The notes: generated by a model not told the origin, from the sequence alone. Positions 18,164-30,472 are shown, counted from the stretch's first letter. The stretch: DNA of 64,000 nucleotides from Candidatus Schmidhempelia bombi str. Bimp (GCF_000471645.3 NZ_AWGA01000006.1:1-64000), one strand, 5' to 3'. Translations and numbers: made by a program.

Positions 18164-19618
18164 ATGATAAATAAATTAACGGTAGTGATAGACAAATTAA
18201 GAATAATAAAATTAGCTTGTTTCATAACCTTGCTTTCTAATAGTTTCTTTATCTATGCTAAAGATATTGAATTACCCTATTGGATTTTGGATAGATATAT
18301 TCAATATTCAGATGCGGTGGAATCAGATAAAAACAATTATTTAAAGGATTTTCGTATTAAATTAGATAATGATAATATTTACCTGAATAATAATAAATAT
18401 ACCGTTATAAAGAATAAAGTAAATGATCTTTCTTTATTACTATCAAATGATATCTTAAAATCGTCTTCACGTAAATTTGACCTTAAACCATTTATATACC
18501 CTGATGGAAGTATAAATTATTTACAATTTAAAACACCTGTAGAGTCTGATTTTGCTAAACTTCTGCTACCTAAGTCTAGAGTTATATATAAAGACAATAA
18601 ATTACTATTAATTAATAAAGGGTTAACACTTTCCTTCTTAAAACCTGCTAATAGTGAAGAATTTAAAGCATTCAGTAATAAATTTCCAATATCTAATTTA
18701 CCTATAAATAACAATATAATATTTGACTATACTGTAAATGCTGATGTATCAATTAATACATCTCGTAGGTTTCTAAATCATTTAAGGTTATTTAATAATG
18801 ATAATATATATACTCAATTAAATAATTATATAACTAATATTTCAGGAATAAGACTCCCTACTTTTAATGAAAATATTAATCCAATGATTATATATGGTTA
18901 TGATGAAAACGGAGAAACAATTGCTTATTTTTATTTATTCTCTGATACGTTCAATTTTCTCGATAAAATAATATTAAAAAATTATTACGGTGCAACAAGA
19001 GAGCAGGCAACAAATATGTATCCAATAGGTTTTTTTCAACCTAATATAGATAAAAATTATCATATTGAACGCCAACAACGCTTTAGAAATGAAACAATAG
19101 AAATACAACACTTTCAAATTACAAAAGAAGGAAAACTTCAAGAAGTACCAGTTACTTCTAATTGCTATAGTAAATTTGCTATTAAAGATCAAAATAAACA
19201 TTCAGCCATAAGCCTTTTGTTAACAAGCAAACAAGCTAATAATTATTTACGTTTTGATGGTGGTAAAGTAGAAGAGCTTGATAGTATGACATTAACTTTA
19301 AATTCTAATGAAAAAAAATTCTGTGTTAATTATCAACAAGCTTATTCGATAAGCTTTGGTAAGGCTAATTCAAAACAATTTTTTGGTAATAAAAAAGTAT
19401 ATCAACAGCAAGTAGAAAATTTTAAAAAATATAACATTGATATCAGTAACGAATTAGAATATATCACATTTGAAAATGTTGATAAAACACCTCTAAATAA
19501 ATTTTTATTAAATGGCAATCAAGCAATTTATATGAACAATACATTATTTATTGTAGGTAAAGATTATTTTGTGGCTTACAGACAACCAACAAAAGAGGAA
19601 TTAGTCTATACACAATAA
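18164..19618 (+). CDS. Exported protein of unknown family, candidate orphan immunity protein
   Basis: A 484-residue, very AT-rich gene. The ATG at 18164 follows AAGGCA at good spacing. The N terminus has a basic stretch and a hydrophobic core ending near FFIYA (about residue 32), read as a signal peptide; no other membrane segment is evident. The rest is rich in Asn, Lys, Leu and Tyr, with scattered motifs such as IYGYDENGETIAYFYLF and FQITKEGKLQEVPV, and no enzymatic signature. Its position directly after a degraded effector fragment mirrors the amidase and Sel1 pair, which suggests periplasmic immunity to a lost toxin. No family is recognised, so this is inference from context. Confidence 0.55.
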   Translation: MINKLTVVIDKLRIIKLACFITLLSNSFFIYAKDIELPYWILDRYIQYSDAVESDKNNYLKDFRIKLDNDNIYLNNNKYTVIKNKVNDLSLLLSNDILKSSSRKFDLKPFIYPDGSINYLQFKTPVESDFAKLLLPKSRVIYKDNKLLLINKGLTLSFLKPANSEEFKAFSNKFPISNLPINNNIIFDYTVNADVSINTSRRFLNHLRLFNNDNIYTQLNNYITNISGIRLPTFNENINPMIIYGYDENGETIAYFYLFSDTFNFLDKIILKNYYGATREQATNMYPIGFFQPNIDKNYHIERQQRFRNETIEIQHFQITKEGKLQEVPVTSNCYSKFAIKDQNKHSAISLLLTSKQANNYLRFDGGKVEELDSMTLTLNSNEKKFCVNYQQAYSISFGKANSKQFFGNKKVYQQQVENFKKYNIDISNELEYITFENVDKTPLNKFLLNGNQAIYMNNTLFIVGKDYFVAYRQPTKEELVYTQ

Positions 19619-19631
19619 CTCAAAGGTATTA

Positions 19632-20052
19632 ATGATTTACCATGAAAAGAGCATTAGCAGATAAATTACCATAAAGTGAATGGTATGCTGACAAAAACTT
19701 AAGTAAATGGAATGAGACAGACAAATTATTGGAGAAAGAAAAAGATACTCCTCAAAAGTATTTAATCGAATTTGGTGCGAAGTTTACACCTCTTTGGAGT
19801 GATTACTTAGAATCAATAATAAAATAAGCATATACAAACGCCAAAGAAAACTGTCAACTTGAAAAAGAGCAACGTATAAAACCATCATTATGGTGGAAAA
19901 AAGTAGCCGAAGCACAAAGCACCAACACTAATCAGACCGATACTAATACAAATAAACCTAAACGTTCTAATTTATCAACGGATAGCAAGGCATGGTTTAT
20001 ACATCCTGTGGCAATGGTGGGTTATTTCCCTAAAAAGATGAAAGTCATTTAA
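19632..20052 (+). pseudogene. Mosaic effector remnant with a different 3' end (copy B)
   Basis: Three blocks match the intact effector gene: 19632-19671 (near 14121-14173), 19675-19717 (15170-15214) and 19848-20016 (15351-15519, without indels). Between the last two blocks lies unique coding-like sequence reading EKEKDTPQKYLIEFGAKF. Identity stops right after the codons for HPVAM at 20016. The remnant then reads VGYFPKKMKVI and stops at 20050-20052, where the intact protein goes on into its amidase domain. Several in-frame stops make it non-functional. Confidence 0.75.
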
Positions 20053-20118
20053 TCAAGAATTCTCTATTGGAATTAGTATCATTAGATGAATAAGATTGAT
20101 GAAATTTATAGGGGAAAT

Positions 20119-21214
20119 ATGAAAATAATAAAACAAATATCTTCATTTTTAATCTTAATACTTTTATTTATTAGTCATAATTTTGTTATGGCTGATTTGA
20201 ATAAAAATTCTCAAAATATAAGAGAAACGCCTTTACCTTTTGATTTTAAATTATGGGATAAAGCAGAAAGAGGAATCAGCAATGAAGGGGATTTTTTTGA
20301 TCACGCTAAGACAGATTATGAATTCACTGATAATATTAAATTATTCACTTACCTTGTCAAAGATAATTCCGTTTTATCAAGTTATTACAAAGAAAAAGAT
20401 CTGTATTTAAATAACGCTATTTACATTAAGTTAGACACGCAAAAACCATTTGATACATTTATTATTAAATCATTGAATGATTTTATTAAATATCTCCAAA
20501 GAAGGGAAAATATTATCCAATCAAAAAATTGCGACTATTCTTAATGATAATCAATGGCGTACTTTTACGGTTGATAAATCATTAAAAATCAAAAGTACCA
20601 GTGAAATTGTTAGGTATAGTGAAATCAATGCCATGTATTTAAGAAATCGAAAGTTGACAGAACAGGTATTCCAACTTTTAGATAATGGAAAAATTCAATT
20701 AATCAGTGATAAACAATTCCCTCTTATTGATACCGATTATAATCCTGCTATTTCTGATAATTGTTTCCAAAAAATAGCTTTTTTGCCTGATGATAGGGTT
20801 GAATTAGATTCATTTTTAGAATTACCTATTAATAGTAACGATTTTGATTATATTACCGATAGTTTTGAACCTGAAGGTAAAGGAAGTGCAACTTATTGCC
20901 AGACACTAGCAGGAAATTATGTTCGTTTACCCGATGTTAATCAAAATTATGTTTATTTTTTTACCGGTCATGATGACATTGGTTGGCAGGCTAATGAAAA
21001 TTCAACTAGCTATTATGGCATAGGCTATTTAGTGACAATTAAAGATCATCAAGTAAAAGATATGTTACCTATTTATTATCATTCTCCAAATAACAAACAG
21101 AAGATTGAATTTGTGGTTGATAAAAATATGACTATTGAATTATCGATGACCGAAAATTCGGGTAAAAAAATTAAGCATCATTTTTCGATTAATGAAAATG
21201 GCGAATTTGAGTGA
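20119..21214 (+). pseudogene. Exported protein of unknown family split by a frameshift, candidate orphan immunity gene
   Basis: Two overlapping frames, 20119-20544 and 20477-21214, appear to be halves of one gene. The first starts at ATG 20119 behind a GGGGAAA element and has a clear signal peptide (LILILLFISHNFVMA). It runs out of protein-like sequence shortly after KPFDTFIIKSLNDF. The second continues with protein-like sequence (ISKEGKILSNQKIATIL) to NENGEFE. The shift falls in an A/T-rich stretch near 20475-20500. The second half has no independent ribosome-binding site. The family is unknown; position after effector copy B suggests a third immunity gene. Sequencing error or programmed shifting cannot be excluded. 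Confidence 0.5.
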
Positions 21215-21309
21215 TCCTAAAAAATAAATTTACAATAATATTTTTTGTTATGAAATTATTAAGATTAAACGGGTTACCGATATAAAGGAAAGAGAGGTGA
21301 GTTATTCAA

Positions 21310-21549
21310 GTGGATTTGGTGTTGCTAATTTGCTTAAAAAATGGCGGTAGATGTAAAACTAGATTATTTAGGTTACCTGATATCTCCAACTGGGCACTGA
21401 ATTCACAAGAAAAAATTAATACGGTATATATATCGAAAGTTAGGTTACCAGATAAAGTTTATCCAGACACCTTAACCTTCTTTAAAGGTAAAGATAGCCA
21501 ACTTTATCAAAACGTTTTATCTTATAAGTTATTAAGAGTTCAGTTATAA
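21310..21549 (+). pseudogene. Short coding remnant, family unknown
   Basis: A 79-codon frame opening with GTG and containing RLPDISNWALNSQEKINTVY and YPDTLTFFKGKDSQLYQNVL has protein-like composition but no convincing ribosome-binding site. A second frame at 21267-21350 (DIKEREVSYSSGFGVANLL) overlaps its start, so it may be the frameshifted tail of another accessory gene. Confidence 0.3.
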
Positions 21550-21713
21550 AACAATAATGTATCGCTGATGACGGCCGCCTAGCACCGCTCATTTTTTGCC
21601 AGATGAATAGGCGACAGAATAAAATCATAATATAAGCTAGCAGAGCTGTAGTTTTGGGAGAAAATAGCTAATCTTATTATTCGTGAGGCATTCGGCAATA
21701 CACGAGTAATAAC

Positions 21714-21881
21714 TTATCTTTTACCAAACAAACTGTACTTTATTTGTACCGAACAATTAACTATAACTAGATTAACGTTATTATTATCAATAGTAATTGT
21801 GCCAGCATAGCCCATATTGACCCCTAATCTATTGCCATCTTTTATGTTTATTTTGTTGGATATGATATCAGCTATTTTTAG
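21714..21881 (-). pseudogene. 3' remnant of an unknown minus-strand gene
   Basis: A 55-codon open stretch ends with TAA at 21714-21716 and contains NIKDGNRLGVNMGYAGTITI and SVQIKYSLFGKR. It has no start or ribosome-binding site and a stop lies just before it. The family is not recognised. Confidence 0.25.
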
Positions 21882-21899
21882 CTATATTATATCCAACAA
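21853..21899. repeat. Near-perfect 21-bp inverted repeat
   Basis: The left arm starts TTGTTGGATATGATAT and the right arm is its reverse complement apart from one substitution and one extra base, with a 4-nt T loop. It could be a terminator-like hairpin or the trace of a small mobile element. Confidence 0.55.
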
Positions 21900-22048
21900 A
21901 GGTGCCACTAAATAGAATATAGTGATGAATAGCCCTATCACTTGATGTATAGACTCAATTAAATTATCTATATTAGTCATAGGACTAGGTATACGATTAC
22001 TTTTATCCGCTAAATGTGACTTAAGGTTGTCTGTCACACAGCTTCTTT

Positions 22049-23789
<1,741 letters not shown>

Positions 23790-23849
23790 TTTATTTTGCC
23801 TAACTATTCGTGATCACTTGAATAGTGTTAAGCGTTAGACAGAATTTAA

Positions 23850-23880
23850 ACAAGCCGTACATTGTTACGGCTTGTTGCTC
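23850..23880 (+). terminator. Attenuator hairpin between rpsU and dnaG
   Basis: Perfect 10-bp stem (ACAAGCCGTA at 23850-23859 with TACGGCTTGT at 23866-23875) and a 6-nt loop, followed by a short T-rich run. E. coli has a partial terminator at the same place, lowering dnaG relative to rpsU. Confidence 0.75.
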
Positions 23881-23901
23881 TTCTAAAAGGACACTATTTA
23901 T

Positions 23902-25683
23902 ATGAAATATATTCCTAAAGATTTTATTTTTGATTTAGTTGCTCGCACTAATATTGTCGATGTGATCTCGCAGCGCGTTAAAATAAAAAAGAAAGGAAAC
24001 AATTATTTCGGTTGCTGTCCATTCCATAATGAAAAAACCGCCTCGTTTTCGGTTAGTGATAAAAAACAGATCTTTTATTGTTTCGGTTGTGGTGCTTCAG
24101 GTTCAGTGATTGATTTTATAATGGAATTTGATCGTCTCTCCTTTGTCGAAACCATAGAAGAGTTAGCCAATCTCCATGCATTGACTGTTCCCTATGCTAA
24201 TGGCTCCTCGGATAAAAACAAAACCTTATCAGCGAATAATATTCGTGCTGATCTTTATTCGTTATTAAATAGTGTTGCCAATTTTTATCACCAAAAACTG
24301 TATACCCCCGAAGCGGCGGGTGCACGAGAATATTTAAAAAAGCGTGGACTCGATCAAGCTATTATTCAACGTTTTAATCTTGGTTATTCGCCAGATAGTT
24401 GGAATGAAACTCATAAAACATTAGCTAATAATCCCACTTTACTTCAACTGTATGATCAAGCTGGGATGTTGGTGACTAATGATAATCAAAAACAGTATGA
24501 CCGTTTCCGTGGTCGTATTATGTTTCCGATTCGAGATAGACGTGGCAATGTCATTGCATTTGGCGGACGAACAATTAAAGCCGATGATAATGTTAAATAC
24601 CTTAATTCGCCTGAAACCAATTTATTTCATAAAGGACGACAATTATATGGACTTTATGAGGCTTTAGAAAAACAACGTAATCCAACTCGGTTGTTAGTCG
24701 TTGAAGGCTATATGGATGTTGTGGCCTTAGCCCAGTATGGCATTGATTATGCCGTAGCCGCATTAGGCACAGCAACGACCGATGAACATATTAAACTGCT
24801 ATTTAGAACCACGGATAATATTATCTTTTGCTATGATGGTGATAATGCGGGGCGACGCGCAGCGTGGCGAGCTTTAAATACATTACTACCGTCAATGATG
24901 GATGGTAAGCAAATTAATTTTGTGTTTTTACCGGAAGGTGAAGATCCCGATAGCATGGTGCGTAAAGAAGGGAAAGTCGCTTTTGAGCAACGGTTAGCTG
25001 ACGCGCAACCACTCTCTAATTTCCTATTTGAAGGTTTACTTAAACAGGCCGATATCAGTACCTTAGAAGGGAAAGCCAAATTAAGTAATATTGCCATACC
25101 AATGATTAATTTAGTCCAAGCTGAAAATTTTAATCAATCATTACGGCGTAGATTAGGCGACTATTTAGGACTATTAGACTCGATCCAGATTAATGGGCTA
25201 TTTTCCCAATCGCCAAGAAATACATCAGATCAACCTTCCATTGCGACACAGCAACCTATGGAGCTAAAGCTCACCACTATGCGAATTCTGATTGGCTTAC
25301 TGCTTCAATACCCTGAATTAGCAAAGACCATTACTGATAAACAAAGTATTGGTTATTCAACATTACCTGGCACCGATATTTTTCTTAAGTTACTTGCTAT
25401 TTGCGATCATTACCCCGATATCACTACTGCACAGCTATTATCCGAATTTGATCAAGCAGAAAATAAAGTGGTATTACAGCACTTAAAAACCTTAGCAGTA
25501 TGGGAACATCGTTATGATGAGCACGATATTGCGATGATTTTTACGGATACTTTGAAGGCATTATATGATAATATACTTGCCCAACGGCAAGAGGCATTAA
25601 TCGCCAAAGCACGAATAACAGGCCTAAATGAGCAAGAGAAAAAAGAACTGAGTACCTTACTTGTTTTATTAAAAAAAGGCTAA
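23902..25683 (+). CDS. dnaG: DNA primase
   Basis: A 593-residue primase that makes RNA primers at the replication fork. The N-terminal zinc-binding domain uses C39, H42, C60 and C63 (CPFH, CFGC). The central catalytic core carries RGRIMFPIRD and the TOPRIM motifs VVEGYMDVVAL and YDGDNAGRRAA. The C-terminal domain, which contacts DnaB helicase, is more divergent. AAAGGA precedes the ATG. It lies in the conserved rpsU-dnaG-rpoD operon. Confidence 0.97.
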   Translation: MKYIPKDFIFDLVARTNIVDVISQRVKIKKKGNNYFGCCPFHNEKTASFSVSDKKQIFYCFGCGASGSVIDFIMEFDRLSFVETIEELANLHALTVPYANGSSDKNKTLSANNIRADLYSLLNSVANFYHQKLYTPEAAGAREYLKKRGLDQAIIQRFNLGYSPDSWNETHKTLANNPTLLQLYDQAGMLVTNDNQKQYDRFRGRIMFPIRDRRGNVIAFGGRTIKADDNVKYLNSPETNLFHKGRQLYGLYEALEKQRNPTRLLVVEGYMDVVALAQYGIDYAVAALGTATTDEHIKLLFRTTDNIIFCYDGDNAGRRAAWRALNTLLPSMMDGKQINFVFLPEGEDPDSMVRKEGKVAFEQRLADAQPLSNFLFEGLLKQADISTLEGKAKLSNIAIPMINLVQAENFNQSLRRRLGDYLGLLDSIQINGLFSQSPRNTSDQPSIATQQPMELKLTTMRILIGLLLQYPELAKTITDKQSIGYSTLPGTDIFLKLLAICDHYPDITTAQLLSEFDQAENKVVLQHLKTLAVWEHRYDEHDIAMIFTDTLKALYDNILAQRQEALIAKARITGLNEQEKKELSTLLVLLKKG

Positions 25684-25845
25684 ATATATAAAATACAGAT
25701 TACGTGAATTAGACTTAAAATCTAAACCTAAATTTGTAAATTGAATTGAGCAGCTTAAGTGCTGAATAGAAACCTAAATAAGTGCCTCTCAACGAATGTA
25801 AAAGAGCACATGAAATTGCCAAATACAGGCCACACAGATATTAAC

Positions 25846-25859
25846 CGGATTATAATCCG
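25846..25859. promoter_or_regulatory. Palindrome containing a TATAAT box upstream of rpoD
   Basis: CGGATTATAATCCG is a perfect 14-bp palindrome 34 bp before the rpoD start, and its centre includes TATAAT at 25851-25856. It could be the -10 element of an rpoD promoter or an operator; I see no good -35 at 17 bp. Confidence 0.35.
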
Positions 25860-25893
25860 ATATACTCAATAACTTTAAAGTGGATATCTTTTT

Positions 25894-27741
25894 ATGGAGC
25901 AAAACTCAAAGTCACAGCTTAAACTTCTTATTTCTCGTGGTAAAGAGTTAGGATATTTAACTTATGCTGATTTGAACGATCATCTTCCCGAAGAAATTAT
26001 TGATTCAGATCAGATAGAAGATATTATCCAGATGATCAATGATATGGGCATTCAGGTACTCGAAGAAGCACCTGAAGATACCGACGATCTATTGTTAAAT
26101 GGCGAAGTCGCTGATGAAGATGCTGTCGAGGCGGCCACAGCATTAGTCCTCTCCAATGTTGAATCTGAGATTGGTCGTACGACTGACCCTGTTCGAATGT
26201 ATATGCGAGAAATGGGGGCAGTAGAACTGCTTACTCGTGAAGGCGAAATCGATATTGCAAAACGTATTGAAGAAGGGATCAATCAAGTTCAAAGCTCAGT
26301 CTCTGAATATCCAGAAGCAATTACCTATCTATTAGAACAGTATGATTTAGTCGAAAAAGATGAATTACGCCTGTCTGATATTATTACTGGTTTTGTTGAT
26401 CCGAATATCGACGAAGCATTGTCTGATGCACCTGAAGAACCAATTAAAGAAGCGGAAATCTCACTTGATGACAGTGATGATGAAGATGAAGAAAACGAAG
26501 ACAGTAGCGCCACTGAAGAAGATAGTACGATTGATCCAGAATTAGCACGTCAGAAATTTGTTCAACTCCGTGAACAGCACGAAAAAACGTCTGCTGCGAT
26601 TAAAAAATATGGACGCGGTAATAAGAAAGCACAGCAAGAAATTGAAAATCTTTCTGAGATCTTTAAACAATTCCGTCTAGTTGGCAGACAATTTGATATT
26701 TTAGTCAATAATATGCGACAAATGATGGATCGCGTACGTACCCATGAACGCGTCATTATGCGCCTAGCGGTTGATCAAAGTAAAATGCCGAAAAAGTTAT
26801 TTATGACGCTATTTGCGGGTAATGAAAATAACTTAAGTTGGTTTGAAAAAGCTATCAAATCTAAAGCGGCATATGTGCCAAAATTAGAAACATTCCATGA
26901 TGAAATTACCCAGCAAATTACGCTGTTGCAAGCTATTGAAGTGGAAACTAATTTATCTATTGAACAAATTAAAGATATTAATCGTCGTATGTCTATCGGT
27001 GAAGCAAAAGCACGCCGAGCAAAGAAAGAGATGGTTGAGGCAAACTTACGTTTAGTTATTTCTATTGCCAAGAAATACACTAACCGTGGTTTACAGTTCC
27101 TCGATTTAATTCAGGAAGGTAATATCGGTTTGATGAAGGCGGTTGATAAATTTGAATACCGTCGTGGTTATAAATTTTCAACTTATGCGACGTGGTGGAT
27201 CCGTCAGGCAATTACGCGTTCCATTGCCGATCAAGCACGTACGATTCGTATTCCAGTGCATATGATTGAAACCATTAATAAGCTGAATCGTATCTCTCGT
27301 CAAATGTTGCAAGAAATTGGGCGTGAACCAACGCCAGAAGAGTTATCTGAACGCATGCAAATGCCAGAAGATAAAATTCGCAAAGTGTTGAAAATTGCTA
27401 AAGAACCGATTTCGATGGAAACACCGGTTGGTGATGATGAAGATTCGCATTTAGGTGACTTTATTGAAGATACCTCAATGGAATTACCGCTTGATGCCGC
27501 GACGTCTGAAAGCCTACGTTTAGCAACCAGCGAAATCTTAGAGGGTTTAACCCCAAGAGAAGCCAAAGTGTTACGTATGCGTTTTGGTATCGATATGAAT
27601 ACCGATCATACATTGGAAGAAGTTGGAAAACAATTTGATGTGACTCGTGAACGTATCCGTCAAATTGAGGCAAAAGCACTACGTAAATTGCGACATCCAA
27701 GTCGCTCAGATGTGTTACGCAGTTTTCTTGATGAGCAATAA
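25894..27741 (+). CDS. rpoD: RNA polymerase primary sigma factor (sigma-70)
   Basis: A 615-residue primary sigma factor. Region 1.1 occupies the N terminus ([19 protein letters not shown]) and region 1.2 contains [11 protein letters not shown]. An acidic non-conserved region follows ([11 protein letters not shown]). Region 2 has [13 protein letters not shown], which melts and reads the -10 element. Region 4 has [20 protein letters not shown], the helix-turn-helix for the -35 element. The length is close to the E. coli protein (613). It is the last gene of the macromolecular synthesis operon and is followed by a strong terminator. Confidence 0.98.
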   Translation: MEQNSKSQLKLLISRGKELGYLTYADLNDHLPEEIIDSDQIEDIIQMINDMGIQVLEEAPEDTDDLLLNGEVADEDAVEAATALVLSNVESEIGRTTDPVRMYMREMGAVELLTREGEIDIAKRIEEGINQVQSSVSEYPEAITYLLEQYDLVEKDELRLSDIITGFVDPNIDEALSDAPEEPIKEAEISLDDSDDEDEENEDSSATEEDSTIDPELARQKFVQLREQHEKTSAAIKKYGRGNKKAQQEIENLSEIFKQFRLVGRQFDILVNNMRQMMDRVRTHERVIMRLAVDQSKMPKKLFMTLFAGNENNLSWFEKAIKSKAAYVPKLETFHDEITQQITLLQAIEVETNLSIEQIKDINRRMSIGEAKARRAKKEMVEANLRLVISIAKKYTNRGLQFLDLIQEGNIGLMKAVDKFEYRRGYKFSTYATWWIRQAITRSIADQARTIRIPVHMIETINKLNRISRQMLQEIGREPTPEELSERMQMPEDKIRKVLKIAKEPISMETPVGDDEDSHLGDFIEDTSMELPLDAATSESLRLATSEILEGLTPREAKVLRMRFGIDMNTDHTLEEVGKQFDVTRERIRQIEAKALRKLRHPSRSDVLRSFLDEQ

Positions 27742-27751
27742 GCAATACGAT

Positions 27752-27781
27752 AAAAGCGCACTTCTAATGGTGCGCTTTTTT
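27752..27781 (+). terminator. Intrinsic terminator after rpoD
   Basis: Ten-base stem (AAAAGCGCAC at 27752-27761 with GTGCGCTTTT at 27770-27779), 8-nt loop, T-run. Confidence 0.9.
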
Positions 27782-27903
27782 GATGGTTTAAGGAAAAGTG
27801 ATCGCTATATGTTTCTTTATAACACCACCGAGTGATCAGATAACACGATTACTATTTCTTGTTCACAATATTGCTAACAAAGTTATGTAAAAGGTAAATC
27901 ATT

Positions 27904-28896
27904 GTGCAATGGTTAACGCGTTTAAAAATTGATTCTTTCCTAATCACTTTAATGACTGTTGTCATGATTGCAACCTTATTTCCGTGTGAGGGTCGTTATA
28001 AGATTTTCTTTGAACACGTGAGTACCTTTGCCATTGCCCTCTTATTCTTTATGCATGGCGCTAAATTATCTTTACAGTCGATAATGGATGGTTTTCGTCA
28101 CTGGCGCTTACACTTACTGATTTTTAGTATTACCTTTGTGGTTTTCCCGTTATTTGGGATAGGATTACGAATAGTTGTCCCATCTTTATTATCGCAGCAG
28201 CTTTATATCGGTTTTCTCTACTTATGTGCGTTGCCGGCTACCGTACAATCGGCAATTGCTTTTACCTCAATTGCGAAAGGCAACGTCGCCGCCGCAATTT
28301 GTAGCGCTTCTGCCTCCACCTTATTAGGGGTGTTTCTTTCCCCACTATTAGTAGGTTTATTGATCGATATACCATCTGCACATCATCATAATACCTCGTC
28401 AGCGATAACCGCCATCTTAATCAAATTGATGCTACCTTTTATCATAGGTCATCTATGTCGACCTTGGCTGATAAATTGGATTGAAAAACACCGTACTGTC
28501 ATTAATAAAACCGATCGCACATCGATCTTACTCGTGGTCTATGTCGCCTTTAGTGAAGCAGTGAGCAATGGTATCTGGCATCAAGTCAATGGTTGGTCAT
28601 TATTGAGTATTATTTTTTGCTCGTTGTTACTACTAGCAATGGTTCTATCGATAAGTACTTACGCAGCTCGATTATTTGGATTTAACCAGCAAGATGAGAT
28701 AACGATAGTCTTTTGCGGATCCAAAAAGAGTTTAGCTAGTGGTATCCCTATGGCAAGTGTCCTGTTTCCTACCGCGACTATCGGCATTACGGTATTACCA
28801 TTAATGATTTTCCATCAGATTCAATTGATGATTTGTGCCATTATTGCCGCACATTATGCAAGCAGATCAGGGAGTAATGTACCTAAAAATCAGTAA
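27904..28896 (+). CDS. yfeH: YfeH-like bile acid:sodium symporter family transporter
   Basis: A 330-residue inner-membrane protein with about ten hydrophobic helices, closely matching E. coli YfeH of the BASS (SBF-like) family. Conserved stretches include ALLFFMHGAKLS, LPATVQSAIAFTS, AAAICSASASTLLG and EITIVFCGSKKSLASGIPMA. Sodium-coupled uptake of an organic anion is expected from the fold; the substrate is unknown. The start is taken as GTG 27904 because AAGGTAAA lies upstream and there is no suitable ATG. It is monocistronic. Confidence 0.9.
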   Translation: MQWLTRLKIDSFLITLMTVVMIATLFPCEGRYKIFFEHVSTFAIALLFFMHGAKLSLQSIMDGFRHWRLHLLIFSITFVVFPLFGIGLRIVVPSLLSQQLYIGFLYLCALPATVQSAIAFTSIAKGNVAAAICSASASTLLGVFLSPLLVGLLIDIPSAHHHNTSSAITAILIKLMLPFIIGHLCRPWLINWIEKHRTVINKTDRTSILLVVYVAFSEAVSNGIWHQVNGWSLLSIIFCSLLLLAMVLSISTYAARLFGFNQQDEITIVFCGSKKSLASGIPMASVLFPTATIGITVLPLMIFHQIQLMICAIIAAHYASRSGSNVPKNQ

Positions 28897-28978
28897 ATTA
28901 ATAAAAAATTTTCTTCCCACGATCTCTATTCTTTAGGATAATAGCTACGCCTATAAGCAAACAAAATAAGAAGACTAT

Positions 28979-30472
28979 ATGTTTCATTTATTCACAGATT
29001 TAGACTTTACAACAATTATATTTTTAGTATTAGCACTGTGCTTTGTTCTTTTTTATGAAGCAATCAATGGTTTTCATGATACAGCGAACGCGGTAGCAAC
29101 CGTCATTTATACCAGAGCATTAAAAGAACAAATAGCCGTTATTATGGCCGGCTTATTTAACTTTTTAGGTGTATTATTTGGTGGTCTTAGTGTGGCCTAT
29201 GCCATTGTGCATTTATTGCCGACCGATCTATTGCTGAACATGAATTCTGCTCATGGCTTAGCTATGGTATTTTCCATTTTATTATCTGCCATTCTTTGGA
29301 ATCTAGGAACGTGGTATTTTGGTATACCTGCATCTAGCTCACATACATTAATCGGCGCGATTATTGGTGTTGCCCTTGCTAATGCGTACTTTACCGATAC
29401 TTCAATCATAGAAGCATTAAATATTCCTAAAATGGTGTCGATATTACTTTCTTTAATTCTTTCCCCTTTAGTTGGTTTAATTATCGCTGGTTTTGTTATT
29501 TTTGTATTACGTAAAATCTGGAAAGGCACTAAAAAGAAAGAACGAATATTTATGACACCGACTGAACGTGAAAAAGTCGATGGTAAGCGAAAGCCACCTT
29601 TTTGGATTCGTATTATGTTAATTGGTACCGCCGCGGGGGTTAGCTTTTCACATGGTGCCAATGATGGACAGAAAGGTATCGGCTTATTAATGCTGGTATT
29701 AATGGGTATTGCTCCAGCAGGCTTTATTGTTAATATGAATGCCTCTACTTATGATATCACCAGAACACGTGATTCTATCCGCCATATTGAAGAGTATTTT
29801 ATTCAACATCATCAAAGCTTAAACCATATTATTGGAAAACAGCACGTTATTAATGAATCACTACCTGTTACCGATTTAAATAAATATCATTGTGTTTATT
29901 CACAATCTTTCATGACATTAAATATGGCAAAATCGATGTTTAATACATTAAATTCATTTGATGAATTAAGCGTTGAAGAACGAACTCAAGCTCGCCGAAT
30001 TTTACTTTGTTTATCCGATACGGTAGCAACGATTGCTAAACAACCTGAAATATCCGCAGGAGATAAACGTTATCTTAATCAATTAAAAGAGAACGTCTTA
30101 ACAACCGTTGAATATGCTCCATTATGGATTATCATTGCGATTGCAACTGCATTAGCAGTAGGAACGATGATTGGTTGGCGACGTGTCGTGATTACAATCG
30201 GGGAAAAAATTGGTAAAAAAGGTATGACTTATGCGCAAGGTTTTGCAGCGCAATTAACTACCGCGGTATCAATCGGTATTGCCAGTTTTACGGGTATGCC
30301 AGTATCGACCACCCAAGTTTTATCATCATCCGTCGCAGGAACAATGCTTGTCGATGGTGGTGGTGTGCAGACTAAAACCATTAAAAATATTGCCTTAACA
30401 TGGATTTTAACATTACCTGCGGCAATTTTATTATCTGCGTCACTTTTTGGGCTTGCTAGAATCTTGATTTAG
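28979..30472 (+). CDS. pitA: Low-affinity inorganic phosphate transporter PitA
   Basis: A 497-residue PiT-family transporter nearly collinear with E. coli PitA (499). The duplicated PiT signatures are present: [19 protein letters not shown] near the N terminus and [17 protein letters not shown] in the second half. Further conserved blocks are [14 protein letters not shown] and [17 protein letters not shown]. It imports metal-phosphate with protons across the inner membrane. The central cytoplasmic loop (about 260-380) is the variable part. The gene lies 46 bp upstream of uspA, echoing the pitA/uspA neighbourhood of E. coli. Confidence 0.95.
   Translation: MFHLFTDLDFTTIIFLVLALCFVLFYEAINGFHDTANAVATVIYTRALKEQIAVIMAGLFNFLGVLFGGLSVAYAIVHLLPTDLLLNMNSAHGLAMVFSILLSAILWNLGTWYFGIPASSSHTLIGAIIGVALANAYFTDTSIIEALNIPKMVSILLSLILSPLVGLIIAGFVIFVLRKIWKGTKKKERIFMTPTEREKVDGKRKPPFWIRIMLIGTAAGVSFSHGANDGQKGIGLLMLVLMGIAPAGFIVNMNASTYDITRTRDSIRHIEEYFIQHHQSLNHIIGKQHVINESLPVTDLNKYHCVYSQSFMTLNMAKSMFNTLNSFDELSVEERTQARRILLCLSDTVATIAKQPEISAGDKRYLNQLKENVLTTVEYAPLWIIIAIATALAVGTMIGWRRVVITIGEKIGKKGMTYAQGFAAQLTTAVSIGIASFTGMPVSTTQVLSSSVAGTMLVDGGGVQTKTIKNIALTWILTLPAAILLSASLFGLARILI

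Larger units (their letters stand above)
21550..22048. other. Gene-poor boundary between the effector locus and hemB
   Basis: Almost 500 bp with no intact gene. It contains the minus-strand remnant at 21714-21881 and the hairpin at 21853-21899; nothing else is recognisable. Confidence 0.5.

Noticed and set aside
12871..21549. Prophage or insertion-sequence origin for the accessory locus
   Set aside because: No integrase, transposase, phage structural gene or terminal repeat is visible; the repeats are copies of effector and immunity segments.
26052..27080. Several antisense open frames within rpoD
   Set aside because: They are Ser/Arg-rich mirror frames of a strongly conserved gene with no independent signals.
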